Assembly: GCF_958979055.1 (NCBI RefSeq)
Contig: NC_084891.1
Span: 27,811,001 to 27,875,000 of the forward strand
DNA: 64,000 bases
Source: Alnus glutinosa
Lineage: Eukaryota > Streptophyta > Magnoliopsida > Fagales > Betulaceae
Direction of reading: 5' to 3'
Shown: one piece after another, positions 28,573 to 40,833 of the stretch
Layout of the letters: the number at the start of each line of letters is the position of its first letter
How positions within the stretch are numbered: the stretch's first letter is position 1
Notes under the pieces: generated by a model
The model's database searches: none
Told to the model about the DNA's origin: nothing
The model's input: the letters and a program-made list of their open reading frames with translations, nothing else
Translations under genes and position numbers: made by a program

Positions 28573-30304
28573 AATAAGAACTAAGAAGTTTCCATGCATA
28601 CAAATGTTAGTGAAAATTGAATAGGGTTGATTTTTTGAACCCATTTCAAGCGAGGATGACATGACTAATCAACCAATCTTGGGATAAACAATCTCTTCTT
28701 CTTCTATTTATTTATGCTCAACAGTTTAATTATTCTTATAAATCAAAGACGAGACTCAACAACTTTACTGTAAATATATATTATATAGCTGTTTTCTTTC
28801 ACTCATATAACTATATAATTTAATTCATTAATCTAAATAATGAATAAAAATGGAGATATCTATACAATTTATTCCACCTCTTTTAAATTTCAACGAAATC
28901 TTTCAATTTCTTATTTTACTATGTTCAACTTTATGAATCCCATTTTTGTCAAAATGAAGTTACAATTAGAGGAGCAATATTGTATTAGCAATGCAAAAAT
29001 TTGAGTGGTGACACAAGTCTACAACTTTTACCACAAAGGTAATTACAAATTGATGTCACAGTTTATTTGTCAAATAACACTTTGTATACTACAACTTTTT
29101 AACTATTTCATTAATTATGAACTGACACATCAGTTTGTAAATAACTTTGTAGTCCTCAAGCATTTTATTTTATTTTTTAAGAAAAAAACATTTTGCCTTG
29201 CAAAAGAATGTTGTTCCACCAGCTTTTATTATAAATTCTTACAAATCAATGTAATAGTTCACATAGTACTTATTACATTAACCATTAAAATATAAATTGC
29301 CGTGCACAATTGTAAGAAGTCATAAGAAAACATGTAATACACCGTTACGGCATTACCCGTACATTTTAGGAAAACTTGCGGGCTTTAATCCATCATTTAA
29401 ATCATTTACACTTCTTACTCAGCTTAACCTATAACTTCGGAATAAATCATACTTCCATTAGGTAGAGAAAAGCATTTGGAATGATCCGACTTATTTTTAA
29501 CCCTCCGATCATATTCATTTGGGTTCAGAGGGTATTCATTTTACTGTATAGATTTTATTTTATTATATTTAAATGTATATATAATGCTTTATCATTTAAT
29601 TTTTTTTAAATGATAAAACAATATATTCTCCCTATAATAATATATACAAAACATAATCTGAGCCTTGAAGCATGCTTTTGCTCTATATCCTCCTCCAGAA
29701 ACGTGACAGTGGGAAACTGGGAATGGAAAAGGTCTCGTTAAATTTATTGAGGCGAACAGAAAACGTTGGAAATAGTGTGATAGCTCTGATGCTACAATCA
29801 CACTGTTGATCAAGCGGCTGAGGATAACCATCGCCTCCATTTTGGTCACTTTTCACGCCTGCTTAAAGCACCTGATTGGACAGTCACTTGAAACCTGGTG
29901 AAAGGAATCAGGAGTACACGGCTCTGGAAACTCTGGGAAAACCGTTACGTCATGGATTTAACGTTGGATAATCCAGACGTTATATGGCAAAGGGACTAAG
30001 CCCACTTACGATACCCTCCTCATAATTTTTTCAAATTTAATTTTAAAAAGTTATTTTTATTGATTTTGCTAATCATTTTTTAAAATAAATACTACTTTAT
30101 AATCGCAAAATAATTAACTGCCATGAATACATTTGTGGTGTCAAGAGAGAAAATGTTGGCACGGTTTGCAAAAAGTGTATTAAAAAAAATTACAACATTG
30201 CCTTTTTTATTCTTTAAATCTAAAGATAAAATTCGACAAAACGTTAAGTTTAAAATTTGCTAAAGAGTTTGTTATACGGGTATTTTTTGTGATTTTTGTT
30301 AAAA

Positions 30305-30343
<39 letters not shown>

Positions 30344-30919
30344 AAATATGAAGAGGCCATTGTGAATGCTCTAAGGTGATAATTCTAAAATATTTTTCCC
30401 CAAATTTGATAGTTTATGAGGAATTTCATAATTATTATATAATATTAATGTGACAGTTTCAACTGATTTTTTTTATATTAGTTATTGTGAGAAAAAAAAA
30501 AACTCCAATGCTAGTTTGGTTGGAATAACCACATATTATGAAATAGTTATAGAATGAAAATATGTTTATGGCATTACTCAAGTTTTCTACTTGTTTGGGT
30601 TTGATTTGAATCTATTAATTTCAATTGAACTACCTGTTTGAATTTGACTTTTGGTCCAATGTTTAAGGTTACAACGACTCCCTAATAAATTAAGTCATAG
30701 GCAAGAGATGGAGTTTCCTCCACCCAGGCAAAGTCAGACTCAGAACATTACAGATCACAACTGCTAAATGATAACTTGTCAACAGGTGATGCCTCTACAT
30801 TATATGAATACCTATAAAGATCTAGGAAATGGCACGTGTTTAGTTGAATTACCTGTTTGAATTCAAATTGAGTCCACTCTCAGTTGAAACTGGACGTTAA
30901 TATTACAATAAGGCTGGGT
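28573..30919. other. Gap with no recognised gene
   Basis: AT-rich. A small inverted repeat (TTTATCATTTAA with TTAAATGATAAAAC) lies at 29588-29612. The less AT-rich stretch 29640-30000 contains a minus-strand open frame (29592-29849, starting MTKMEAMVILSRLINSVIVA) and looks promoter- or leader-like, but no partner exon was found. Poly-A at 30309-30341. Confidence 0.45.
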
Positions 30920-30953
30920 AAGGATTAATGGATTTTGGGAATTAGAAGTTGGA

Positions 30954-31086
30954 GGAAGATGATTGGGGTACAACCCCTTCACAACTCCACTCACAATGGT
31001 GTGGGGTCCATGTGTGTGGGCCCCACACCATTGTGAGTGGAGTTGTGATGAAGTTGTGGGAAAGGGTTGTGGGTTTAGCATTTCCC
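30954..31086. mobile_element. 133-bp hairpin MITE with 9-bp target duplication (Mutator-type)
   Basis: The core is a perfect 26-base inverted repeat with CACAACTCCACTCACAATGG on the left, around a loop of about 14 bp, and the outer arms are imperfect (GGAAGATGATT left, AGCATTTCCC right). It is flanked by the direct repeat GAAGTTGGA at 30945-30953 and 31087-31095. The related segment at 34670-34700 lacks the insert, which gives an empty site. Nine-base duplications are typical of Mutator-like elements. Confidence 0.88.
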
Positions 31087-31095
31087 GAAGTTGGA

Positions 31096-31385
31096 TTTGG
31101 ATTCAATATAATTTTGAGTCTTTAAGATTACTGATCCATTTAACAAATGGGCCAGAACACAGCCGAACAAATTGGGCCATAACATTTTAAACCAGTAGCG
31201 TCAATATGAATACTGGTCGAATTGGAGGCTAAAGGAGGAATGGAACAAATCTATTTGCTGATATCCCAAATTAATTAAAGAGGAAAAACTGGGATTAAAA
31301 ATCTACAGGTCATGCTTTGGACGATTCCCTTTGGCCCTTCATTTTCGTAAAAGAGACATTATAGACTTTGAGAGCATTTATAATA
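31096..31385. repeat. Segmental duplication, copy 1
   Basis: With the flank 30920-30953, this stretch matches 34660-34855 and then 35812-35940. Shared runs include TTCAATATAATTTTGAGTCT, AAATTGGGCCATAA, TGAATACTGGTC and AAAATCTACAGGTCATGCTT. In copy 2 the match is interrupted by about 955 bp of other sequence. Confidence 0.85.
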
Positions 31386-31672
31386 AGCTTTTTAAATTTT
31401 TTTAAAGTTTAACTTTAAAAATTTATTTTAATTGATTTTTAGCTAGTCAATTTTTAAAGTAATTAAATAACAAACTTTATAAATGTTTATTTACTTTAAA
31501 TAAATACTATTTTTTATTGATAAAGTTAAATACAAAAAAGCATTTAATGAATTAAATTCAAGTCAAGCCAAACCTTTTTGAAGCATTCAATGCAACAAAT
31601 AATATTAAAAAATTGTAACATGCACTTTTTTTTTTGGTCTTTAAATCTAAAGAGAGATTCTGGGCTTGTTTG

Positions 31673-31947
31673 GCAAGTGACATTACAGAACAGAACAGAA
31701 CAGGATAGTGGGTTGTTAATTTTTGAAATTAGTAAAAAGTGATGATGTGATATAAAAAGTGAAAAAAATTTGTATTGTAGTGAATTTTTTTATTTGAATA
31801 GTAATAAAAAATTATTTATGTGATATAAAAAAGTGAAAAAAGTGAGAATGTTTTGATGTTGATTAGTAGTGAAAAATATAAAAAAATGAGAAAAAAAAGT
31901 ACATGAACAGTACTGTAATGTATTGTTCATGGACAAACAAGGCCTCT
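31673..31947 (-). mobile_element. GGCTTGTTTGG MITE family, copy 1 (inverted)
   Basis: The left end GGGCTTGTTTGGCAAGTGAC and the right end GGACAAACAAGGCC are inverted repeats. The interior (GATGTGATATAAAAAGTG, TTTGTATTGTAGTGAATTTT) is the reverse complement of the interior of the copies at 48.8, 49.3, 50.5 and 60.1 kb. I could not settle the target duplication. Confidence 0.75.
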
Positions 31948-33078
31948 CTTACAAATGTTAAGTTTAACATTTTGACAAAGAATTTGTTAAATGAGCATTT
32001 TTATGGTTTTTGTTAAAAATGTAGAGAAAAGTCAAATATGAAGAGTTCATTGTGAGTGTTCCGATTGGCTTTCTCTTTTCTGTTTTTTTGGACGGGCTAT
32101 TCATTGTGCTTATATAGTCCTAGACAACATTTTCCTTAAACAAAATGATTCATGAAGATGAGAGTGTTGCTAAATGAACTATATTAATTTCACACAAATT
32201 GATACGAGAAGCAAATTTTTTTTTTTTTTAATTACAATGACAACGTTGAAATAAATTTTATTAAAAAATATGTATTTCTCACATGTTATTTAAAAGGCAC
32301 GTGAGATCACAGGCTTTGAGACACGCCACGTTTTTGACACCCATCGCACCAGAGCATCTCACGTTGGTTGCAGGGAAAGCACTTTCCCTTCATGGTGCTT
32401 TTCTTTTAATCCTGCATACACCACCCACAAGCCCGCACGGTTGTTATTAAATGCCGAATTATCATAAACATTGCATGTGCATGTCATGCACACTTCATCA
32501 GTAGAAGTTAAGTTAGTTGACTGCTCACTTGGTAAAAATCAAAGTCACCAAGAAAGAAAACCGATGTTCTGTTCCTCCTTCTGCAAAGGGCCTCCAAAAC
32601 CAAATGTCTCTTTTCATGCCTAGGGTTCTTTTTAACCCCTCCAGGCTCCACACACCCTCTTCTTTCACCATGAGTGTTTCCACTGCATCAACATCGCTTA
32701 GATTTGGATAGTGGGGTGCCAAAAAGCCAAGCTTTTGTTAAAGTGGCTCGAACTATTTGGGGATTGATATGTTTTGAGGCTAGGATTTTTACAACAAGGG
32801 CAAAAGTTTCCTGGGGGAGTGGGTATGTTCTCAAGTTGAGTTTCTCCATTCTACTGCATGATCAAACAGATATTTATTTATTTATGAAAAAAAAAATTTA
32901 CATTTGAGAAAGCCTACAATACATTTACACCTAATTAACCAATGGGAATCAGGGTTACAACAGGAAAGAAATGAAGAAAAATTCAACATGTTACAAGAGC
33001 TTAGAAACAACAGTCAACAGTAGATCTTATATCAGAATAAAAAGGAAAACCAACCAAGAATGGGGGCAAAAAGCATGT
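31948..33078. other. Gap with a possible promoter plus gene-fragment
   Basis: 32290-32720 has raised GC content, a CACGTG box (32299) and an open plus-strand frame from 32517 that includes a Ser/Thr-rich stretch (SLFMPRVLFNPSRLHTPSSF) resembling the start of an organelle-targeted protein, then stops. It may be the 5' piece of a gene copied here without its body. The rest is AT-rich and holds the 3' UTR of the Ycf20-like gene. Confidence 0.35.
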
Positions 33079-34517
33079 TTAACTACCCAATTTAAAAGCA
33101 TCCACAAATAGGCCCAAGCACACTCCAGCTTTCCAGTAATTAATCATCCCAATTAAAGACTGTAATCTAGCAGCAGATAGAGGAGGAGGCTTTCTGTACA
33201 TAAGCATGCCAATCCCCTCAATGGCAGCAACAACTACACCTGCAACCAGTACGTCCCAATCCCCAGTCTGCCCAAGGATTGTTGCCAATGCATTTGCTGT
33301 GTAGAAACCCAAAAGAAGCAGAAATATCTTCACGGGGAAGTTCTTCCTAGCCGAGTTCAGCTTCTCCAGTAGCTGTCTTCCACCTGCACTCACTATTCTG
33401 CCCAATCGAGTGCGTCCAATATCAGGGCCGTCACCATTACTGGCAAGATCAGGGCCATCACCATTACTGGGAATCCCGCCCGTGTCCAATGCAAAGCCTA
33501 CTTTCCACCCCTGCTTTCTTGTCTGAAAACTGTATCAAGGTAATAAAAACCAATGTCATGTTCACAAGGGCCTCAATTCTGAAAGTCACATAAATATATA
33601 GTAGGAGGAAAAAAATCTTGTTTTACAACGGACACACAGCTTCAATGGCAACACCCAAATCACGCATGCCAGGAAAAAATAGACATAAAACGATTTTGTT
33701 TTCAAAAGAATTGACAAGGAAAGCACATAAAACCCTTTATGTGCATTGAAAATTCAATATATCGACTGGTTCATATTCTTTAGTCACAGGTACAGGTATA
33801 TGAAAATCCTAAAACTGACTCAACTCTTTGTCCAGGTGACCTAAACAACTTTTTCTTCAAATCCCAATGCAACCCACAAAATATCACCCATTATCACTCT
33901 AGTTGTAACAACACAAATACCTCATAAAATTCAAGAATTCTGGAACTAGGAGTTAGATGGGTGCATATAGATATTTCTTTTTCGATGAATGAAAAATTTT
34001 ATAACAAAACTCAGTTACACCAATACACTCCAGCATGGAAACGGCCGGACCTCAACTGCAATCACAGTACACAGAAACCCCTATATATGTACCCCTGCAT
34101 CTATACAGAACAAGCAAGACCTCAGCAAAAACAGAACAAAGCAAAGCATCAAATAATTTGGAAACCTCAACAAATTTTATTTTTTATTTTTCCTGAGAAT
34201 GAAATCTCATCAATCAACTCGCGAGTATTAAAGGCTTAAATCAGAGATTGGTGGGTCATTTCCAGACTCACTGAAAACCATCGAATAATTCTGATTTTTG
34301 GTTGGTTCGACAAAAGCAAATAAAGTGTCGAAAAATGTTACCTCCTCCGGGAAAAAGGCGCAGACTTTACGACAATTTGTTTTGGATTTTGCCGACTGAT
34401 GAAACGAGGTTCACTGCAACAGTTGTGGGCGAGGGCCAAACATGATCTTTCTGGGCTGTCGGTCTCCGTTATTGATAAAACAGGTCGTAACATCATCGAT
34501 CCCGTTCCACATGCCAT
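33079..34517 (-). CDS. Ycf20-like chloroplast protein, 2 exons, 208 aa
   Basis: Exons 34342-34517 and 33079-33529, joined in phase 2 (GAG plus GTAACA donor, GATACAG acceptor). The second exon gives the DUF565/Ycf20 region: [20 protein letters not shown], then hydrophobic stretches at [40 protein letters not shown] and [18 protein letters not shown], so probably three membrane segments in the thylakoid. The first exon (starting [15 protein letters not shown]) is Ser/Arg-rich and fits a plastid transit peptide. A stop lies just upstream in frame, which fixes the start region; the MM eight codons in is an alternative. A linker holds the near-repeat [16 protein letters not shown]. Arabidopsis relatives (the NPQ7 group) affect non-photochemical quenching. 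The acceptor was chosen because the later AG gives an immediate stop. Confidence 0.92.
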
Positions 34518-34659
34518 GAGCTAACATCACGCTCAAATCATGCCGAGAAGGAACGCCAAGAAAGAGAACAAGTGAAGTGGATTGGGGATGAGGGATGGGA
34601 AACTCTGCCGTTCAAAAGGAATATAGACGGCACCGTTTGAACAAATAGAATTAGTAGAG

Positions 34660-34855
34660 ATTATGGATTTTGGGAGTTGGGTTTCGATTCAATATAATTT
34701 TGAGTCTTTAAGCTTTCTGATCCATTTAATAAATGGGCCCGAACACTGTTTTCTGGGCCTTTCGGCTCACTGCAAAACAAATTGGGCCATAATAGCTTAA
34801 ACCAGTAGCATCGTATATGAATACTGGTCAAATTGGAGGCTAAAGTAGGAAATAG
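34660..34855. repeat. Segmental duplication, copy 2, left part
   Basis: Matches 30925-30950 and 31087-31235. It carries the pre-insertion form of the site where the 133-bp hairpin MITE sits in copy 1 (GGATTTTGGGAGTTGGGTTT). The match continues at 35812 after about 955 bp. Confidence 0.85.
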
Positions 34856-35811
34856 CCATAGTTTTTTGGATGCACCTGTTAAAAGTCTAGAACTACCTCA
34901 CGTTTATTTGCAGAAAAGAAAATTATAGTAGTGCCAAAAAGATTATAAGGAAATTCTTTCGATTCAATTCATTAAACTAAACATTTATAGCACATAATTG
35001 TCGTATGCAATTTTTTTTAATTATATATATATTTGTAGAATTTGGCCGTTGTGCCGAATTCCGACCAAAATGGCCGTATCCTGCTAGTTAGCTGGATCTA
35101 ACTAGAACCGCCATATCTCTGCCGATCTCGACCATTCTGGCCGGATCCTAGCCATCTCGGCCGTTTTGGCAAGATTTCGGTGATATTTGTTGAATTCCAG
35201 TGATGGTTGATTGCTTTAATGTAAAGATCAACTGTTAAATCCATATAATTATCATATGCATTCTTTTAATTTTTTTATATATATATATATATTAAAAAAA
35301 TGAAATAAAATATGAATCAGTTTAATAGACCGAAATAACTTAATTCAGAAAAGGGAAAAAAAAAAAAAAAAAACTTCGTTAATGACAAAATACGTAACTA
35401 TATATATCGTGTATATGAAGCGAATGGCATTTCCTGTGTTTTCCCACAAGAAGCCTAGAGTTGCGGTCCTAAAAGAGGCTCGATAAAGGGCAATACTCAA
35501 TGAAGAGTAATGTTAAGATGAAAAACTTAAGCTTTTATTGAATCATTCTAAAATTTATGTAATTTTTTAAAATTATTATTAGATATGTAATAGATATATT
35601 ATTAAATTTTAATTAAATAATAATTTTAAAAGTGACATGAATGATACAAATAAAAAATGAGTATTCATTTTAACAAAATGATACAAATTCTCTTATTGCA
35701 CAACTTGTATACTCACAGCAGACACAAAGAAGTGGTTATGAGTGCATTGTGTTGGAGGAGTGCAACGATCACTTCTCTTTCTTTTAGCACTATTCCTTGA
35801 TGAAACAAATC
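34856..35811. repeat. Insert splitting duplication copy 2; relic of the 551-bp TIR element inside
   Basis: 34878-34925 and 35394-35504 match 44764-44812 and 44841-44947 downstream of the third GASA gene. Between them, 35040-35235 is rich in GGCCG, GATCC and AATTCCGG-like words and contains TTGAATTCCAGTGATGGTTG, matching GAATTCCGGTGATAGTCGAC in the element at 51748-52298, so it is a second, worn copy of that element's centre. It is bracketed by a diverged direct repeat (ATAATTGTCGTATGCAATTT near 34997, ATAATTATCATATGCATTCT near 35245). Confidence 0.6.
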
Positions 35812-35940
35812 TATTTGTTAATACCCCAAATTAATCAAAAATAAAAATTTGTAATTAAAAATCTACAGGTCATGCTTTGGACGACTCATTTTGACCCTTC
35901 ATTTTCGCAAAAGAGACCATATAGACTTTGATGGACTTCA
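35812..35940. repeat. Segmental duplication, copy 2, right part
   Basis: Matches 31246-31375: AACAAATCTATTTG, ATTAAAAATCTACAGGTCAT, GCTTTGGACGA and CCCTTCATTTTCG-AAAAGAGAC are shared. The rest of the gap to the GASA gene at 36627 is AT-rich, with a TA run near 36228 and nothing recognisable. Confidence 0.85.
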
Positions 35941-36626
35941 TCTTTTCTTTTTTGTTTTTTATGAACTACTGGCTTCTCCTTGACAGCACTTTAATTTCCT
36001 GAACCAAATGAAGAGGAGCGTTGCTAATTGTTGTATAAGTTTCTTAACAGTTAATACGTCAGTTTAACTCATATTTATTACGCCAGTTATTAAATAATTA
36101 AATTGTATTATTAACGAAATTATGCCACACGAATTTGCATGAAAATTATAATAGAAACTATAATATTATCCAAGCATTTTCCAGTGAAAGAAGGGAGAGA
36201 TAGATGAAACTTCAACATATTCATTTAATATATATATATAGGAAAAAAAAAAACATTATTATGCAACTCAAATTACAAAACTATAAAAACAACTCTTATG
36301 AATAATATTGCTATATATAACAACATTTTTATCATATTACTATTTCACTTTGCTGCTAACGTAGTGTCAAATCAATTTTTAATTTCTTTTTTCAACGAAA
36401 GTTGATTTAAGAGGTGACTGACACTACAATATCAGCGTAAGTAAAATAGCGATAAAGATAAAATTAAGTGAGCGAGGTTTCTACATAACTCCAGAATTTA
36501 CACAAGAAAGACAGTCTTCTATTTTTAGTACACAATTTCATTTTCGATCCACCACCCTTTTTATTTTTCTCTCAAGGTTATAAAGACATAATTAAACACC
36601 ACCGGCATATGTTTATGTTTCAACTT

Positions 36627-37148
36627 TCAAGGACACTTGGGTTTGTTGCCACGGGTGGTCATGCTGGCGTAGCAGGGGCAGACGTCATGATTGCCGGAAG
36701 TCCCCGGAGGAACACAGTTGCAGCGGGCACAGCAGGTCCCACACGCCCTCTTGCACAGGTTCTGCCTCGAAGATAACTGACACCTGGCAGCACATGCTCC
36801 TCCACAGTCTGAAAATACAGCAAACAATTAACAACATAGTTTGAATACGTTAGCCAATCACGACCACCCAATTAATCAAACTGCAGCCGAATCATATATA
36901 TAACAAATCGATGGAATTAAGAAGACGAATTACTCACCCATTTTTGCCGGGAGAGAACCCTGCGGTACATTAAACAGCACGTGTTTGTGTTAGAAAGTGA
37001 TCATAAAGTAACGTTTACGTACTGACAAAAGTGAAGGATATCAAGAAATTAAAGACTGATAAAACTTTACCTTCTGATCAGCTTCAGCTACATGGATAAC
37101 GAGAAGAGAAATGAGAACAGAAGCAATCAAAGCCTTGGAGATGGCCAT
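36627..37148 (-). CDS. GASA/snakin peptide (GASA1-like), copy B, 3 exons, 93 aa
   Basis: Exons: 37071-37148 (26 codons), 36938-36959 (22 nt), 36627-36808 (182 nt). The signal peptide (MAISKALIASVLISLLVIHV) is followed by AEADQK, a seven-codon middle exon (GSLPAKM) and the 12-cysteine domain, which begins DCGGACAARCQLSSRQNLCK and ends MTTRGNKPKCP. The signal region is nearly the same as that I recall for Arabidopsis GASA1 (MAISKALIASLLISLLV). The 22-nt middle exon is unusually small and shorter than in the sister genes. A TATAAATAG box lies about 90 bp upstream. All 12 cysteines are kept, so the gene looks functional. Confidence 0.95.
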
Positions 37149-37233
37149 GGTTAAAGAGCTTGAAACTACAGACTTTGTTCAATGGTAGATGAAACCTCTA
37201 TATTGAGCGAGTAAAGGTGAGATATGGGTGGTG

Positions 37234-37243
37234 CTATTTATAG
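37234..37243 (-). promoter_or_regulatory. TATA box of GASA copy B
   Basis: The minus strand reads CTATAAATAG 86-95 bp before the start codon. On the plus strand the motif is preceded by GTGAGATATGGGTG, which recurs in front of GASA copy C, so this proximal promoter block is shared by the two genes. Confidence 0.8.
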
Positions 37244-40200
37244 CCCCCGCGTGTGAGGCGGCGAGAGAGAGAGAGAGAGATAAAGATGACAGCCACCGGT
37301 GCATGCAAGGACGGGACATTTTAATAATAATAATAATAAATGTACGCGGAAGGGAAACAAAAAGGAAAAGAGGAAGAATAGTTGCATAGTGACTAGTCAG
37401 GGAGTATCTGGAAAAGAAAACTGTGGAATCATCTAGAGCAGGCACATTTGTATTTGCTTGCTGGATAGGATCTGCAAGTGGCTTAAGGTAGGACATTTTT
37501 TAACTTCTAAGGTATACTTTTTTCTTTTTTTTTTTTAATTAAAAAAAGAAAAAAGAAAGGGGTTTAAGGTAGGGCATTGTTTTAACTTTTAAGGCACTTA
37601 TCATAAATAAGAATAATGCTACGCCTTTAATTCTTTTAGAAATTTGTTGACATGCATGTATCCACATAGCCACCAAAAAGAAAGAAATAACACATTTTAA
37701 TCATGTGCTAGCACATAAGTTGCAAAAGTGTTGTAGGGTTTACAATTTTTTTTGAAATAAATACACTCACAACTCTTTTATAAATTTGTTGACATGTATC
37801 GGTATGTGATTTGAACCACATAACTACTAAAACAAAATTAACCCCCTCCAATCTTATGTTAACACATATTTACAAGTTGCAAAAGTGTTGTAGGATTAAC
37901 ATTTTTCTTGAAATAAATGATTTTTTACCCACCCATCTTCAATGCAAAAATCTTTTACACCGACTATTACAAATGTTGTAAGCAATCTTGTCATTGTTAG
38001 TGCTATCCTTTCATTATGATTATCAAATTCTCTTACCACGAGTTGTAAAAGGCATTTTCCCCAAGTAGTTCATCAAAAACTGTTGTTTTTTTGCTGATCT
38101 TTTCTTTTGCCTATATATGTGTCAAGAAACTATTCGGTCAAAACTATTTATTTGAGTCATTTTTAAATATTATTAAAAAAAATATTTGTTGTAATATTTG
38201 AACTAAGATTTTATTGGGTGTCTCACTCCACTTGCATTGTCTTTTCTTCTTTTCCCTTTTTTTTTTTTTTTTTTTTAAAGAAAAAAAGAAAAAAGAGGTG
38301 TAGGCATTCTGGGCCTGTGAGTCTGTGAGAGTTGGCAGAAAGCGATGGTGGGATTTGTTGGAAAGGAGATACAAAGCCACTTCACAGCTGTACAAAAGTT
38401 GCTCTACAGCTGTATTCAGCTCTCTTGAAGCGAATGCCAAAACGCTCAAATCAAATTTGGTCCCCCGTTTTTGACCAAATCAATATCGAAAGAAAAAATA
38501 TATATATATTAATCATCGATTTAATAAAAACTTGATGTCTTACAATTAATTAAACTTTGTTACATTTAATAATATAAGTAAGAATAAAAATTTTCTATAA
38601 ATTAATTTATAAAAAATTTTATATAAACTATATTTAAGATTGACATGTATCTCTTTGCATGTATAAGCTTTAATATGTTTTTTTAATAGCATAGATACTT
38701 GTCATTTTTACATGTGAGTTGTAAAAAAGTTCCTACAAATCAATTTGTTGAAAATTTCTGTCCTATAAATAAAGTTGTCATTTAAATGTTTTTAATGACA
38801 TTGTAACATATTTACTGTGAAAAAGGAAAAAATAAAAAAAGAATGCAATGAGTCCTCTATTCTCAAAGGCAAAAACAAAAAAAATTAATAGTGAGAATCC
38901 TCTTCCAAAAAAAAATAATAGTTGCAATAATTAATGATTGTTCTATTTATATATCCTGGTAATGCTATGAATTTTTTTTTTTTTTTTTTATCTTTTTAAA
39001 ATTATTATTAGATTAAAATTTAATAGTAATTCATCTCAAATTTAATTATAATTTTAAGAGCCACTCTAATTTAGGAGGATAAAAAGATAATCCTAGCCTT
39101 ATATATTCACGCATATTATTATTAGATTTCACTTAGCTTAGAACGAGACAGAAAAATTAAGACTTTTGTCATTACTATTATAATTTTTATCATTACCATT
39201 TTAATCTAACTTTTATATTGATTCATTTCAATGGATCGTGAACCTCTCCATTTCACTTTCAATGAAAATGATGTGTTTCGTAATTTAAGTTAAATTTTAC
39301 GAATTTAATGGTTTATATTTTACAATATCATTAAAAAAATTAAATATATATTTGACCGAATTATTGAAGAATAGCTTGAAGTGAGTCAGACATGACTCGG
39401 CGATTACCAAAGACAAATAATTAAATAATTAAAGTAGTCAAACTTGCAAGGAGGGTAGGTGAGCCATTCCTAAAAGTTAGTAATGAGAAGAGTCAGAGGA
39501 CAATCAACTCTATTACACAAAAATAATATCGGACAAAGATAAATGAATAATATTCATTTTATGTTAAGATCATGATTAATTTTAAATTTTGACTATAAAA
39601 TCAATATTATTTATTTTATTTGAAATAAAAGTATCCTTGTCTAATAATATGGAGGGTATCAAAATTAGTTGATAGTTCTTGTGATAAGGAAAAAAAAAGA
39701 AAAAGAAAAAGAAAGTCCTTATATCTAATTTCTATTCAATTTTTTTTTTTAATGAAAACAATCAACCGTAATGTTACACAAATCATATTATGACACATGT
39801 CATTTCAAAATAATTTACAAAAGTTATATTATTTATTTAAAAATAAAAACTATCGAGCTTTAACTGAACGAGTAGTCGATAGGATCTCGGCAAAGGATTT
39901 GGTGAGCCGAGTTAGAACGGTTGTTTAAATCTCAATTAACTTGAGTTCGAAACGAGTTTGAACACTCATGCGATTCAATTAAATTAATAAAAAAAAAAAA
40001 AAAAAAAAAAAAACTACCTACTTACTTATATAGCTAATTCAGAATTCAGAAACCCAAATAGCGGTTTAAAGGAATGGAAAATTTCCCAGAATCCTTGGTT
40101 GCATTGGAGCTAGTGTAAGATAAGCTTAAAAGAAAGGTAGAGATGGATAAGAACAGACAAATATAAATGTAGCAGCTACCTGACTGGTTTGGCTGGCACT

Positions 40201-40833
40201 TTGGAGTCTTATGGGCGCCGACAAAAACGCCAAGTTGTCCGAGTCACCAAACCGAGGTAAAAGAAGAAGAGAAAGAAAAGACAAACATCATTGTTTAACA
40301 CCGCTCTAGTCCATAAATATTGAAAACTACAGTCACACAGTAAATTTAAGGGCCTGTTTGTCAAACATTTTCATCGTGGATTAACTCACAAATTATTTTA
40401 TCTGAATTCGAGAGAATTTACATTAATAAATATGAAAAATCACTTATGAAACTCATATGACTAAATAAAAATTATATTTTGTAACTATTTATCTTGTCAG
40501 GTAAATCTCATAAGTGGTCTCTTATAATTACATGCTCAAATTCTTTCAAATTCAGATAAATAATTTGAGAAGATACCGATTTTTCATTCTTTTCCTTAAA
40601 AATGTTACCTTCAAAACATCCATGATCCAACTTCCTATAATACATCAATCATTTTTTAACAACTTTCTTTACTTTTTATACACATCAATAACTTTTTAAC
40701 AATTATTTTCATTTTTCGTTATAAATAATTGAAAATTTTTTTTTTACTTTCTATCACACAAATTACTTTTTATTGTTATTAAAAATAATTAAAAAAAAAA
40801 TTACCTTAATATTTTTTTACCAAACACACGTAA
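37244..40833. other. Gap upstream of GASA copy B; partly duplicated upstream of copy C
   Basis: A GA run (37262-37281) and an ATA run lie in the promoter. 38375-38475 (CACAGCTGTACAAAAGTTGC, then CAAATCAAATTTGGTCCCCC) resembles 50305-50355. 39115-39150 (TTATTAGATTTCACTTAGCT) resembles 51055-51080, and 39375-39415 (GTGAGTCAGACATGACTCGG) resembles 51367-51395. These spaced matches suggest that the copy B and copy C upstream regions descend from one segment. AT-rich filler separates them. 40340-40830 holds TTGTTTG-type and TTTATATCACA-like phrases of the MITE family. No gene recognised. Confidence 0.5.

Noticed and set aside
36627-36871. Second overlapping frame over GASA copy B (MGGRDWLTYSNYV...)
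   Set aside because: Out of frame with the 12-cysteine domain; a shadow.
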